Origin: Prosopocoilus inquinatus
Lineage: Eukaryota; Arthropoda; Insecta; Coleoptera; Lucanidae
Assembly: GCA_036172665.1 (NCBI GenBank)
Contig: JAYKNF010000015.1
Span: 1,550,001-1,614,000, forward strand
Direction of reading: 5' to 3'
Length of the DNA: 64,000 nt
Shown here: positions 49,362 to 62,732 of the stretch, one piece after another
Numbering within the stretch: position 1 is the stretch's first letter
How the letters are laid out: each line of letters begins with the position of its first letter
Program-made: the position numbers and the translations under genes
The notes under the pieces: generated by a model
The model's input: the letters and a program-made list of their open reading frames with translations, nothing else
Told to the model about the DNA's origin: nothing
Database searches by the model: none

Positions 49362-49860
49362 AAAATCGATCGCGTCGAATTCTTTCCGACGTAGAAGAAA
49401 GTAGCTTTACGAACGTAACGTTTACCACATGGCGAGAGATATACGGGGTGATATCGAAAATGTGACACGAACGCGTGTGTAACAGTGAAAAAGTGTTTCC
49501 ACTGAAAAAAAGTAAGTGTTAAAAACAACGGAAAACCTCCAAATTCCATTTCTCCGATGTTACTCCGGCAATAGGAAAAAAGGTTATAAGACGATCGCGT
49601 CGGAGGCGGCGTCGTTTTGCCGGTTAAATTCTTCACGACTTGCATTGTGCCGTCGCGTGTACGCTCGACCGAACGCGTCGAGATTTTGACGGAGCTCATT
49701 TGAATTTGCAGCCGCGTAAAAGATGGGATCGACGAGGGTTGGTTGGCAACGATCGCGCGACACGCGCAGTAAGGAAACCTTGACACCTGACATATATAAT
49801 ATTATATCTGTACGGCCAGTCGAGGGGCCGTAGCCCCGGAGATCGGTTGGGGGGGGGGGG
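49362..49860 (+). repeat. Interspersed block copy 14 (type B)
   Basis: Type B markers. The triplet run is GGAGGCGGC, so one repeat is substituted. AT palindrome 49794-49807, hairpin pair 49811-49837, 14-G run 49849-49862 without TTGGG. The monomer resumes as GGCGACGGAAAATCG, as after copy 12. Confidence 0.92.
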
Positions 49861-51650
49861 GGCGACGGAAAATCGCGTCGGTTCGATTTTTCGATCGAAG
49901 ATGGCTCTGCAATGATCGAAATCGAACGCGTCGAACGTAAACCCGGATTGTCGCGTATCAAACGAAAGGTCTCGCCGAGCGGCGACGGAAAATCGCGTCG
50001 GCTTGATTTTTCGATCGAAGATGGGGCTGCAATGATCGAAATCGAACGCGTCGAACGTAAACGCGGATTGTCGCGTATCAAACGAAAGGTCTCGCGGAGC
50101 GGCGACGGAAAATCGCGTCGGTTCGATTTTTCGATCGAAGATGGCGCTGCAATGATCGAAACTGGACGCGTCGAACGTAAACCCGGGTTGTCGCGCATCA
50201 AACGAAAGGTCTCGCGGAGCGGCGACGGAAAATCGCGTCGGTTCGATTTTTCGATCGCAGATGGCGCTGCAATGATCGAAACTGCACGCGTCGAACGTAA
50301 AAACGGGTTGTCGCGCATCAAACGAAAGGTCTCGCCGAGCGGCGACGGAAAATCGCGTCGGCTTGATTTTTCGATCGAAGATGGCGCTGCAATGATCGAA
50401 ATCGAACGCGTCGAACGTAAACTCGGATTGTCGCGTATCAAACGAAAGGTCTAGCGGAGCGGCGACGGAAAATCGCGTCGGTTCGATTTTTCGATCGAAG
50501 ATGGCGCTGCAATGATCGAAATCGGACGCGTCGAACGTAAACCCGGGTTGTCGCGTATCAAACGAAAGGTCTCGCCGAGCGGCGACGGAAAATCGCGTCG
50601 GTTCGATTTTTCGATCGAAGATGGCGCTGCAATGATCGAAATCGGACGCGTCGAACGTAAACCCGGATTGTCGCGTATCAAACGAGAGGTCTCGCCGAGC
50701 GGCGACGGAAAATCGCGTCGGCTTGATTTTTCGATCGAAGATGGCGCTGCAATGATCGAAATCGAACGCGTCGAACGTAAACCCGGGTTGTCGCGGATCA
50801 AACGAAAGGTCTCGCCGAGCGGCGACGGAAAATCGCGTCGGTTCGATTTTTGATCGAAAATGGCGCTGCAATGATCGAAAGTGGACGCGTCGAACGTAAA
50901 CCCGGGTTGTCGTGCATCAAACGAAAGGTCTCGCCGAGCGGCGACGGAAAATCGCGTCGGTTCGATTTTTCGATCGAAGATGGCGCTGCAATTATCGAAA
51001 TCGGACGCGTCGAACGTAAACCCGGGTTGTCGCGTATCAAACGAAAGGTCTCGCCGAACGGCGAAGGAAAATCGCGTCGGTTCGATTTTTCGATCGAAGA
51101 TGGCGCTGCAATGATCGAAATCGGACGCGTCGAACGTAAACCCGGATTGTCGCGTATCAAACGAAAGGTCTCGCCGCTCGGCGACGGAAAATCGCGTCGG
51201 TACGATTTTTCGATCGAAGATGGCGCTGCAATGATCGAAACTGGACGCGTCGAACGTAAACCCTGGTTGTCGCGCATCAAACGAAAGGTCTCGCCGAGCG
51301 GCGACGGAAAATCGCGTCGGTTCGATTTTTCGATCGAAGATGGCGCTGCAATGATCGAAATCGGACGCGTCGAACGTAAACCCGGGTTGTCGCGTATCAA
51401 ACGAAAGGTCTCGCCGAGCGGCGACGGAAAATCGCGTCGGTTCGATTTTTCGATCGAAGATGGCGCTGCAATGATCGAAATCGGACGCGTCGAACGTAAA
51501 CCCTGGTTGTCGCGCATCAAACGAAAGGTCTCGCCGAGCGGCGACGGAAAATCGCGTCGGTTCGATTTTTCGATCGAAGATGGCGCTGCAATGATCGAAA
51601 TCGGACGCGTCGAACGTAAACCCGGATTATCGCCTATCAAACGAAAGGTC
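49861..51650 (+). repeat. Monomer array 14 (15 monomers)
   Basis: 15 x 120 minus the junction bases minus 1; short monomer near 50850. It begins with an ATGGCTCTG variant and carries TAGCGGAG (50452), as in array 12. The tail has GATCGAAAATGG at the short junction, CGAACGGCGAAGG, CCGCTCGGCG (51178) and two ACCCTGGTTG monomers (51263 and 51503). Confidence 0.94.
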
Positions 51651-52159
51651 AAAATCGATCGCGTCGAATTCTTTCCGACGTAGAAGAAAGTAGCTTTACG
51701 AACGTAACGTTTACCACATGGCGAGAGATATACGGGGTGATATCGAAAATGTGACACGAGCGCGTGTGTAACAGTGAAAAAGTGTTTCCACTGAAAAAAA
51801 GTAAGTGTTAAAAACAACGGAAAACCTCCAAATTCCATTTCTCCGATGTTACTCCGGCAATAGGAAAAAAGGTTATAAGACGATCGCGTCGGCGGCGGCG
51901 GCGGCGGCGGCGTCGTTTTGCCGGTTAAATTCTTCACGATTTGCATTGTGCCGTCGCGTGTACGCTCGACCGAACGCGTCGAGATTTTGACGGAGCTCAT
52001 TTGAATTTGCCGCCGCGTAAAAGATGGGATCGACGAGGGTTGGTTGGCAACGATCGCGCGACATGCGCAGTAAGGAAACCTTGACACCTGACATATATAA
52101 TATTATATCTGTACGGCCAGTCGAGGGGCCGTAGCCCCGGAGATCGGTTGGGGGGGGGG
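51651..52159 (+). repeat. Interspersed block copy 15 (type C)
   Basis: Mosaic subfamily. The left half is B-like (GGTCAAAATCG, GCTTTACG, GAAAAAAAG, ACTCCGG, GATCGCGCG), but ACGATTTGC and TTTGCCGCC are A-like, and the triplet run is expanded to (GGC)7. AT palindrome 52095-52108, hairpin pair 52112-52138, 12-G run 52150-52161 without TTGGG. Confidence 0.92.
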
Positions 52160-55100
52160 GGCGACGGATAATCGCGTCGGTTCGATTTTTCGATCGAAGA
52201 TGGCGCTGCAATGATCGAAATCGGACGCGTCGAACGTAAACACGGATTGTCGCGCATCAAACGAAAGGTCTCGCCGAGCGGCGACGGAAAATCGCGTCGG
52301 TTCGATTTTTCGATCGAAGATGGCGCTGCAATGATCGAAACTGGACGCGTCGAACGTAAACCCGGGTTGTCGCGCATCAAACGAAAGGTCTCGCCGAGCG
52401 GCGACGGAAAATCGCGTCGGTTCGATTTTTCGATCTAAGATGGCGCTGCAATGATCGAAATCGGACGCGTCGAACGTAAACCCGGGTTGTCGCGTATCAA
52501 ACGAAAGGTCTCGCCGAGCGGCGACGGAAAATCGCGTCGGTTCGATTTTTCGATCGAAGATGGCGCTGCAATGATCGAAATCGGACGCGTCGAACGTAAA
52601 CACGGATTGTCGCGCATCAAACGAAAGGTCTCGCCGAGCGGCGACGGAAAATCGCGTCGGTTCGATTTTTCGATCGAAGATGGCGCTGCAATGATCGAAA
52701 CTGGACGCGTCGAACGTAAACCCGGGTTGTCGCGCATCAAACGAAAGGTCTCGCCGAGCGGCGACGGAAAATCGCGTCGGTTCGATTTTTCGATCTAAGA
52801 TGGCGCTGCAATGATCGAAATCGGACGCGTCGAACGTAAAATCGGATTGTCGCGTATCAATCGAAAGGACTCGCCGAGCGGCGACCGAAAATCGCGTCGG
52901 TTCGATTTTTTGATCGAAGATGGCGCTGCAATGATCGAAACTGGACGCGTCGAACGTAAACCCGGGTTGTCGCGTATCAAACGAAAGGTCTCGCCGAGCG
53001 GCGACGGAAAATCGCGTCGGTTCGATTTTTCGATCGAAGATGGCGCTGCAATGATCGAAACTGGACGCGTCGAACGTAAACCCGGGTTGTCGCGCATCAA
53101 ACGAAAGGTCTCGCCGAGCGGCGACGGAAAATCGCGTCGGTTCGATTTTTCGATCGAAGATGGCGCTGCAATGATCGAAACTGGACGCGTCGAACGTAAA
53201 CCCGGGTTGTCGCGTATCAAACGAAAGGTCTCGCCGAGCGGCGACGGAAAATCGCGTCGCTTCGATTTTTCGATCGAAGATGGCGCTGCAATGATCGAAA
53301 TCGGACGCGTCGAACGTAAACCCGGGTTGTCGCGTATCAAACGAAAGGTCTCGCCGAGCGGCGACGGAAAATCGCGTCGGTTCGATTTTTCGATCGAAGA
53401 TGGCGCTGCAATGATCGAAACTGGACGCGTCGAACGTAAACCCGGGTTGTCGCGTATCAAACGAAAGGTCTCGCCGAGCGGCGACGGAAAATCGCGTCGC
53501 TTCGATTTTTCGATCGAAGATGGCGCTGCAATGATCGAAATCGGACGCGTCGAACGTAAACCCGGGTTGTCGCGTATCAAACGAAAGGTCTCGCCGAGCG
53601 GCGACGGAAAATCGCGTCGGTTCGATTTTTCGATCGAAGATGGCGCTGCAATGATCGAAATCGGACGCGTCGAACGTAAACACGGATTGTCGCGTATCAA
53701 ACGAGAGGTCTCGCCGAGCGGCGACGGAAAATCGCGTCGGCTTGATTTTTCGATCGAAGATGGCGCTGCAATGATCGAAATCGAACGCGTCGAACGTAAA
53801 CCCGGATTGTCGCGTATCAAACGAAAGGTCTCGCGGAGCGGCGACGGAAAATCGCGTCGGTTCGATTTTTCGATCGCAGATGGCGCTGCAATGATCGAAA
53901 CTGCACGCGTCGAACGTAAAAACGGGTTGTCGCGCATCAAACGAAAGGTCTCGCCGAGCGGCGACGGAAAATCGCGTCGGTTCGATTTTTCGATCGAAGA
54001 TGGCGCTGCAATGATCGAAACTGGACGCGTCGAACGTAAACCCGGGTTGTCGCGCATCAAACGAAAGGTCTCGCCGAGCGGCGACGGAAAATCGCGTCGG
54101 TTCGATTTTTCGATCTAAGATGGCGCTGCAATGATCGAAATCGGACGCGTCGAACGTAAAATCGGATTGTCGCGTATCAATCGAAAGGACTCGCCGAGCG
54201 GCGACCGAAAATCGCGTCGGTTCGATTTTTTGATCGAAGATGGCGCTGCAATGATCGAAACTGGACGCGTCGAACGTAAACCCGGGTTGTCGCGTATCAA
54301 ACGAAAGGTCTCGCCGAGCGGCGACGGAAAATCGCGTCGGTTCGATTTTTCGATCGAAGATGGCGCTGCAATGATCGAAACTGGACGCGTCGAACGTAAA
54401 CCCGGGTTGTCGCGCATCAAACGAAAGGTCTCGCCGAGCGGCGACGGAAAATCGCGTCGGTTCGATTTTTCGATCGAAGATGGCGCTGCAATGATCGAAA
54501 CTGGACGCGTCGAACGTAAACCCGGGTTGTCGCGTATCAAACGAAAGGTCTCGCCGAGCGGCGACGGAAAATCGCGTCGCTTCGATTTTTCGATCGAAGA
54601 TGGCGCTGCAATGATCGAAATCGGACGCGTCGAACGTAAACCCGGGTTGTCGCGTATCAAACGAAAGGTCTCGCCGAGCGGCGACGGAAAATCGCGTCGG
54701 TTCGATTTTTCGATCGAAGATGGCGCTGCAATGATCGAAACTGGACGCGTCGAACGTAAACCCGGGTTGTCGCGTATCAAACGAAAGGTCTCGCCGAGCG
54801 GCGACGGAAAATCGCGTCGCTTCGATTTTTCGATCGAAGATGGCGCTGCAATGATCGAAATCGGACGCGTCGAACGTAAACCCGGGTTGTCGCGTATCAA
54901 ACGAAAGGTCTCGCCGAGCGGCGACGGAAAATCGCGTCGGTTCGATTTTTCGATCGAAGATGGCGCTGCAATGATCAAAACTGCACGCGTCGAACGTAAA
55001 AACGGGTTGTCGCGCATCAAACGAAAGGTCTCGCCGAGCGGCGACGGAAAATCGCGTCGGTTCGATTTTTCGATCGAAGATGGCGCTGCAATGATCGAAA

Positions 55101-58100
55101 TCGGACGCGTCGAACGTAAACACGGATTGTCGCGTATCAAACGAGAGGTCTCGCCGAGCGGCGACGGAAAATCGCGTCGGCTTGATTTTTCGATCGAAGA
55201 TGGCGCTGCAATGATCGAAATCGAACGCGTCGAACGTAAACCCGGATTGTCGCGTATCAAACGAAAGGTCTCGCGGAGCGGCGACGGAAAATCGCGTCGG
55301 TTCGATTTTTCGATCGCAGATGGCGCTGCAATGATCGAAACTGCACGCGTCGAACGTAAAAACGGGTTGTCGCGCATCAAACGAAAGGTCTCGCCGAGCG
55401 GCGACGGAAAATCGCGTCGGTTCGATTTTTCGATCGAAGATGGCGCTGCAATGATCGAAACTGGACGCGTCGAACGTAAACCCGGGTTGTCGCGCAACAA
55501 ACGAAAGGTCTCGCCGAGCGGCGACGGAAAATCGCGTCGGTTCGATTTTTCGATCTAAGATGGCGCTGCAATGATCGAAATCGGACGCGTCGAACGTAAA
55601 ATCGGATTGTCGCGTATCAATCGAAAGGACTCGCCGAGCGGCGACCGAAAATCGCGTCGGTTCGATTTTTTGATCGAAGATGGCGCTGCAATGATCGAAA
55701 CTGGACGCGTCGAACGTAAACCCGGGTTGTCGCGTATCAAACGAAAGGTCTCGCCGAGCGGCGACGGAAAATCGCGTCGGTTCGATTTTTCGATCGAAGA
55801 TGGCGCTGCAATGATCGAAACTGGACGCGTCGAACGTAAACCCGGGTTGTCGCGCATCAAACGAAAGGTCTCGCCGAGCGGCGACGGAAAATCGCGTCGG
55901 TTCGATTTTTCGATCGAAGATGGCGCTGCAATGATCGAAACTGGACGCGTCGAACGTAAACCCGGGTTGTCGCGTATCAAACGAAAGGTCTCGCCGAGCG
56001 GCGACGGAAAATCGCGTCGCTTCGATTTTTCGATCGAAGATGGCGCTGCAATGATCGAAATCGGACGCGTCGAACGTAAACCCGGGTTGTCGCGTATCAA
56101 ACGAAAGGTCTCGCCGAGCGGCGACGGAAAATCGCGTCGGTTCGATTTTTCGATCGAAGATGGCGCTGCAATGATCGAAACTGGACGCGTCGAACGTAAA
56201 CCCGGGTTGTCGCGTATCAAACGAAAGGTCTCGCCGAGCGGCGACGGAAAATCGCGTCGCTTCGATTTTTCGATCGAAGATGGCGCTGCAATGATCGAAA
56301 TCGGACGCGTCGAACGTAAACCCGGGTTGTCGCGTATCAAACGAAAGGTCTCGCCGAGCGGCGACGGAAAATCGCGTCGGTTCGATTTTTCGATCGAAGA
56401 TGGCGCTGCAATGATCGAAGTCGGACGCGTCGAACGTAAACCCGGATTGTCGCGTATCAAACGAAAGGTCTCGCCGAGCGGCGACGGAAAATCGCGTCGG
56501 TTCGATTTTTCGATCGAAGATGGCGCCGCAATGATCGAAACTGGACGCGTCGAACGTAGACCCGGGTTGTCGCGCATCAAACGAAAGGTCTCGCCGAGCG
56601 GCGACGGAAAATCGGGTCGGTTCGATTTTTCGATCGAAGATGGCGCTGCAATAATCGAAATCGGACGCGTCGAACGTAAACCCGGATTGTTGCGCATCAA
56701 ACGAAAGGTCACGCCGAGCGGCGACGGAAAATCGCGTCGGCTTGATTTTTCGATCGAAGATGGCGCTGCAATGATCGAAATCGAACGCGTCGAACGTAAA
56801 CCCGGGTTGTCGCGGATCAAACGAAAGGTCTCGCCGAGCGGCGACGGAAAATCGCGTCGGTTCGATTTTTGATCGAAAATGGCGCTGCAATGATCGAAAG
56901 TGGACGCGTCGAACGTAAACCCGGGTTGTCGTGCATCAAACGAAAGGTCTCGCCGAGCGGCGACGGAAAATCGCGTCGGTTCGATTTTTCGATCGAAGAT
57001 GGCGCTGCAATTATCGAAATCGGACGCGTCGAACGTAAACCCGGGTTGTCGCGTATCAAACGAAAGGTCTCGCCGAACGGCGAAGGAAAATCGCGTCGGT
57101 TCGATTTTTCGATCGAAGATGGCGCTGCAATGATCGAAACTGGACGCGTCGAACGTAAACCCGGGTTGTCGCGCAACAAACGAAAGGTCTCGCCGAGCGG
57201 CGACGGAAAATCGCGTCGGTTCGATTTTTCGATCTAAGATGGCGCTGCAATGATCGAAATCGGACGCGTCGAACGTAAAATCGGATTGTCGCGTATCAAT
57301 CGAAAGGACTCGCCGAGCGGCGACCGAAAATCGCGTCGGTTCGATTTTTTGATCGAAGATGGCGCTGCAATGATCGAAACTGGACGCGTCGAACGTAAAC
57401 CCGGGTTGTCGCGTATCAAACGAAAGGTCTCGCCGAGCGGCGACGGAAAATCGCGTCGGTTCGATTTTTCGATCGAAGATGGCGCTGCAATGATCGAAAC
57501 TGGACGCGTCGAACGTAAACCCGGGTTGTCGCGCATCAAACGAAAGGTCTCGCCGAGCGGCGACCGAAAATCGCGTCGGTTCGATTTTTTGATCGAAGAT
57601 GGCGCTGCAATGATCGAAACTGGACGCGTCGAACGTAAACCCGGGTTGTCGCGTATCAAACGAAAGGTCTCGCCGAGCGGCGACGGAAAATCGCGTCGGT
57701 TCGATTTTTCGATCGAAGATGGCGCTGCAATGATCGAAACTGGACGCGTCGAACGTAAACCCGGGTTGTCGCGCATCAAACGAAAGGTCTCGCCGAGCGG
57801 CGACGGAAAATCGCGTCGGTTCGATTTTTCGATCGAAGATGGCGCTGCAATGATCGAAACTGGACGCGTCGAACGTAAACCCGGGTTGTCGCGTATCAAA
57901 CGAAAGGTCTCGCCGAGCGGCGACGGAAAATCGCGTCGCTTCGATTTTTCGATCGAAGATGGCGCTGCAATGATCGAAATCGGACGCGTCGAACGTAAAC
58001 CCGGGTTGTCGCGTATCAAACGAAAGGTCTCGCCGAGCGGCGACGGAAAATCGCGTCGGTTCGATTTTTCGATCGAAGATGGCGCTGCAATGATCGAAAC

Positions 58101-60788
58101 TGGACGCGTCGAACGTAAACCCGGGTTGTCGCGTATCAAACGAAAGGTCTCGCCGAGCGGCGACGGAAAATCGCGTCGCTTCGATTTTTCGATCGAAGAT
58201 GGCGCTGCAATGATCGAAATCGGACGCGTCGAACGTAAACCCGGGTTGTCGCGTATCAAACGAAAGGTCTCGCCGAGCGGCGACGGAAAATCGCGTCGGT
58301 TCGATTTTTCGATCGAAGATGGCGCTGCAATGATCAAAACTGCACGCGTCGAACGTAAAAACGGGTTGTCGCGCATCAAACGAAAGGTCTCGCCGAGCGG
58401 CGACGGAAAATCGCGTCGGTTCGATTTTTCGATCGAAGATGGCGCTGCAATGATCGAAATCGGACGCGTCGAACGTAAACACGGATTGTCGCGTATCAAA
58501 CGAGAGGTCTCGCCGAGCGGCGACGGAAAATCGCGTCGGCTTGATTTTTCGATCGAAGATGGCGCTGCAATGATCGAAATCGAACGCGTCGAACGTAAAC
58601 CCGGATTGTCGCGTATCAAACGAAAGGTCTCGCGGAGCGGCGACGGAAAATCGCGTCGGTTCGATTTTTCGATCGCAGATGGCGCTGCAATGATCGAAAC
58701 TGCACGCGTCGAACGTAAAAACGGGTTGTCGCGCATCAAACGAAAGGTCTCGCCGAGCGGCGACGGAAAATCGCGTCGGTTCGATTTTTCGATCGAAGAT
58801 GGCGCTGCAATGATCGAAACTGGACGCGTCGAACGTAAACCCGGGTTGTCGCGCAACAAACGAAAGGTCTCGCCGAGCGGCGACGGAAAATCGCGTCGGT
58901 TCGATTTTTCGATCTAAGATGGCGCTGCAATGATCGAAATCGGACGCGTCGAACGTAAAATCGGATTGTCGCGTATCAATCGAAAGGACTCGCCGAGCGG
59001 CGACCGAAAATCGCGTCGGTTCGATTTTTTGATCGAAGATGGCGCTGCAATGATCGAAACTGGACGCGTCGAACGTAAACCCGGGTTGTCGCGTATCAAA
59101 CGAAAGGTCTCGCCGAGCGGCGACGGAAAATCGCGTCGGTTCGATTTTTCGATCGAAGATGGCGCTGCAATGATCGAAACTGGACGCGTCGAACGTAAAC
59201 CCGGGTTGTCGCGCATCAAACGAAAGGTCTCGCCGAGCGGCGACGGAAAATCGCGTCGGTTCGATTTTTCGATCGAAGATGGCGCTGCAATGATCGAAAC
59301 TGGACGCGTCGAACGTAAACCCGGGTTGTCGCGTATCAAACGAAAGGTCTCGCCGAGCGGCGACGGAAAATCGCGTCGCTTCGATTTTTCGATCGAAGAT
59401 GGCGCTGCAATGATCGAAATCGGACGCGTCGAACGTAAACCCGGGTTGTCGCGTATCAAACGAAAGGTCTCGCCGAGCGGCGACGGAAAATCGCGTCGGT
59501 TCGATTTTTCGATCGAAGATGGCGCTGCAATGATCGAAACTGGACGCGTCGAACGTAAACCCGGGTTGTCGCGTATCAAACGAAAGGTCTCGCCGAGCGG
59601 CGACGGAAAATCGCGTCGCTTCGATTTTTCGATCGAAGATGGCGCTGCAATGATCGAAATCGGACGCGTCGAACGTAAACCCGGGTTGTCGCGTATCAAA
59701 CGAAAGGTCTCGCCGAGCGGCGACGGAAAATCGCGTCGGTTCGATTTTTCGATCGAAGATGGCGCTGCAATGATCGAAGTCGGACGCGTCGAACGTAAAC
59801 CCGGATTGTCGCGTATCAAACGAAAGGTCTCGCCGAGCGGCGACGGAAAATCGCGTCGGTTCGATTTTTCGATCGAAGATGGCGCCGCAATGATCGAAAC
59901 TGGACGCGTCGAACGTAGACCCGGGTTGTCGCGCATCAAACGAAAGGTCTCGCCGAGCGGCGACGGAAAATCGGGTCGGTTCGATTTTTCGATCGAAGAT
60001 GGCGCTGCAATAATCGAAATCGGACGCGTCGAACGTAAACCCGGATTGTTGCGCATCAAACGAAAGGTCACGCCGAGCGGCGACGGAAAATCGCGTCGGC
60101 TTGATTTTTCGATCGAAGATGGCGCTGCAATGATCGAAATCGAACGCGTCGAACGTAAACCCGGGTTGTCGCGGATCAAACGAAAGGTCTCGCCGAGCGG
60201 CGACGGAAAATCGCGTCGGTTCGATTTTTGATCGAAAATGGCGCTGCAATGATCGAAAGTGGACGCGTCGAACGTAAACCCGGGTTGTCGTGCATCAAAC
60301 GAAAGGTCTCGCCGAGCGGCGACGGAAAATCGCGTCGGTTCGATTTTTCGATCGAAGATGGCGCTGCAATTATCGAAATCGGACGCGTCGAACGTAAACC
60401 CGGGTTGTCGCGTATCAAACGAAAGGTCTCGCCGAACGGCGAAGGAAAATCGCGTCGGTTCGATTTTTCGATCGAAGATGGCGCTGCAATGATCGAAATC
60501 GGACGCGTCGAACGTAAACCCGGATTGTCGCGTATCAAACGAAAGGTCTCGCCGAGCGGCGACGGAAAATCGCGTCGGTTCGATTTTTCGATCGAAGATG
60601 GCGCTGCAATGATCGAAACTGGACGCGTCGAACGTAAACCCTGGTTGTCGCGCATCAAACGAAAGGTCTCGCCGAGCGGCGACGGAAAATCGCGTCGGTT
60701 CGATTTTTCGATCGAAGATGGCGCTGCAATGATCGAAATCGGACGCGTCGAACGTAAACCCGGATTATCGCCTATCAAACGAAAGGTC
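52160..60788 (+). repeat. Monomer array 15 (72 monomers, longest block-free stretch)
   Basis: 72 x 120 minus the junction bases minus 2; short monomers only near 56869 and 60228. This 8.6 kb is built mainly from the nested HOR annotated separately. Because frame breaks are so rare here, one minus-strand frame stays open for about 1,595 codons across blocks and monomers; I do not regard it as a gene. Confidence 0.94.
52796..60240 (+). repeat. Nested HOR of 11-14 monomers
   Basis: Each unit starts with the GATCTAAG monomer carrying AAAATCGG, CAATCGAAAGGACTC and GGCGACCG. Units start at about 52796, 54116, 55556, 57235 and 58915, giving lengths 1320 (11 monomers), 1440 (12), 1679 (14 with one 119-bp monomer) and 1680 (14). 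The last is incomplete as a HOR, because it runs on into the block tail. Unit 4 differs from unit 2 by two extra monomers. The same head reappears at about 63641, after block 17. Confidence 0.88.
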
Positions 60789-61301
60789 AAAATCGATCGC
60801 GTCGAATTCTTTCCGACGTAGAAGAAAGTAGCTTTACGAACGTAACGTTTACCACATGGCGAGAGATATACGGGGTGATATCGAAAATGTGACACGAACG
60901 CGTGTGTAACAGTGAAAAAGTGTTTCCACTGAAAAAAAGTAAGTGTTAAAAACAACGGAAAACCTCCAAATTCCATTTCTCCGATGTTACTCCGGCAATA
61001 GGAAAAAAGGTTATAAGACGATCGCGTCGGCGGCGGCGGCGGCGGCGGCGTCGTTTTGCCGGTTAAATTCTTCACGATTTGCATTGTGCCGTCGCGTGTA
61101 CGCTCGACCGAACGCGTCGAGATTTTGACGGAGCTCATTTGAATTTGCCGCCGCGTAAAAGATGGGATCGACGAGGGTTGGTTGGCAACGATCGCGCGAC
61201 ACGCGCAGTAAGGAAACCTTGACACTTGACATATATAATATTATATCTGTACGGCCAGTCGAGGGGCCGTAGCCCCGGAGATCGGTTGGGGGGGGGGGGG
61301 G
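60789..61301 (+). repeat. Interspersed block copy 16 (type C)
   Basis: (GGC)7 and type C markers, but TTGACACTTGAC as in type A (other B/C copies have CACCTGAC). AT palindrome 61233-61246, hairpin pair 61250-61276, 16-G run 61288-61303. The first monomer bases read GGCGACGTATAATCG, a private change. Confidence 0.92.
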
Positions 61302-62732
61302 GGCGACGTATAATCGCGTCGGTTCGATTTTTCGATCGAAGATGGCGCTGCAATGATCGAAATCGGACGCGTCGAACGTAAACCCGGGTTGTCGCGTATC
61401 AAACGAAAGGTCTCGCCGAGCGGCGACGGAAAATCGCGTCGGTTCGATTTTTCGATCGAAGATGGCGCTGCAATGATCGAAATCGAACGCGTCGAACGTA
61501 AACCCGGATTGTCGCGTATCAAACGAAAGGTCTCGCGGAGCGGCGACGGAAAATCGCGTCGGTTCGATTTTTCGATCGCAGATGGCGCTGCAATGATCGA
61601 AACTGCACGCGTCGAACGTAAAAACGGGTTGTCGCGCATCAAACGAAAGGTCTCGCCGAGCGGCGACGGAAAATCGCGTCGGTTCGATTTTTCGATCGAA
61701 GATGGCGCTGCAATGATCGAAACTGGACGCGTCGAACGTAAACCCGGGTTGTCGCGTATCAAACGAAAGGTCTCGCCGAGCGGCGACGGAAAATCGCGTC
61801 GGTTCGATTTTTCGATCGAAGATGGCGCTGCAATGATCGAAACTGGACGCGTCGAACGTAGACCCGGGTTGTCGCGCATCAAACGAAAGGTCTCGCCGAG
61901 CGGCGACGGAAAATCGGGTCGGTTCGATTTTTCGATCGAAGATGGCGCTGCAATAATCGAAATCGAACGCGTCGAACGTAAACCCGGATTGTCGCGTATC
62001 AAACGAGAGGTCTCGCCGAGCGGCGACTGAAAATCGCGTCGGCTTGATTTTTCGATCGAAGATGGCGCTGCAATGATCGAAATCGAACGCGTCGAACGTA
62101 AACTCGGATTGTCGCGTATCAAACGAAAGGTCTCGCGGAGCGGCGACGGAAAATCGCGTCGGTTCGATTTTTCGATCGAAGATGGCGCTGCAATGATCAA
62201 AACTGCACGCGTCGAACGTAAAAACGGGTTGTCGCGCATCAAACGAAAGGTCTCGCCGAGCGGCGACGGAAAATCGCGTCGGTTCGCTTTTTCGACCGAA
62301 GATGGCGCTGCAATGATCGAAATCGAACGCGTCGAACGTAAACCCGGGTTGTCGCGTATCAAACGAAAGGTCTCGCCAAGCGGCGACGGAAAAGCGCGTC
62401 GGTTCGACTTTTCGATCGAAGATGGCGCTGCAATGATCGAAACTGGACGCGTCGAACGTAAACCCGGGTTGTCGCGCATCAAACGAAAGGTCTCGCCGAG
62501 CGGCGACGGAAAATCGCGTCGGTTCGATTTTTCGATCTAAGATGGCGCTGCAATGATCGAAATCGGACGCGTCGAACGTAAAATCGGATTGTCGCGTATC
62601 AAACGAAAGGTCTCGCCGAGCGGCGACGGAAAATCGCGTCGGTTCGATTTTTCGATCGAAGATGGCGCTGCAATGATCGAAATCGGACGCGTCGAACGTA
62701 AACCCGGATTATCGCCTATCAAACGAAAGGTC
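61302..62732 (+). repeat. Monomer array 16 (12 monomers, no short monomer)
   Basis: 12 x 120 exactly, allowing for the junction bases; it is the shortest array between complete blocks. A GGCGACTG change (about 62027) introduces a plus-frame stop. It contains TTCGCTTTTTCG (62284) and TTCGACTTTTCG (62403) variants inside the T-run, which are rare in this window. Confidence 0.94.
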
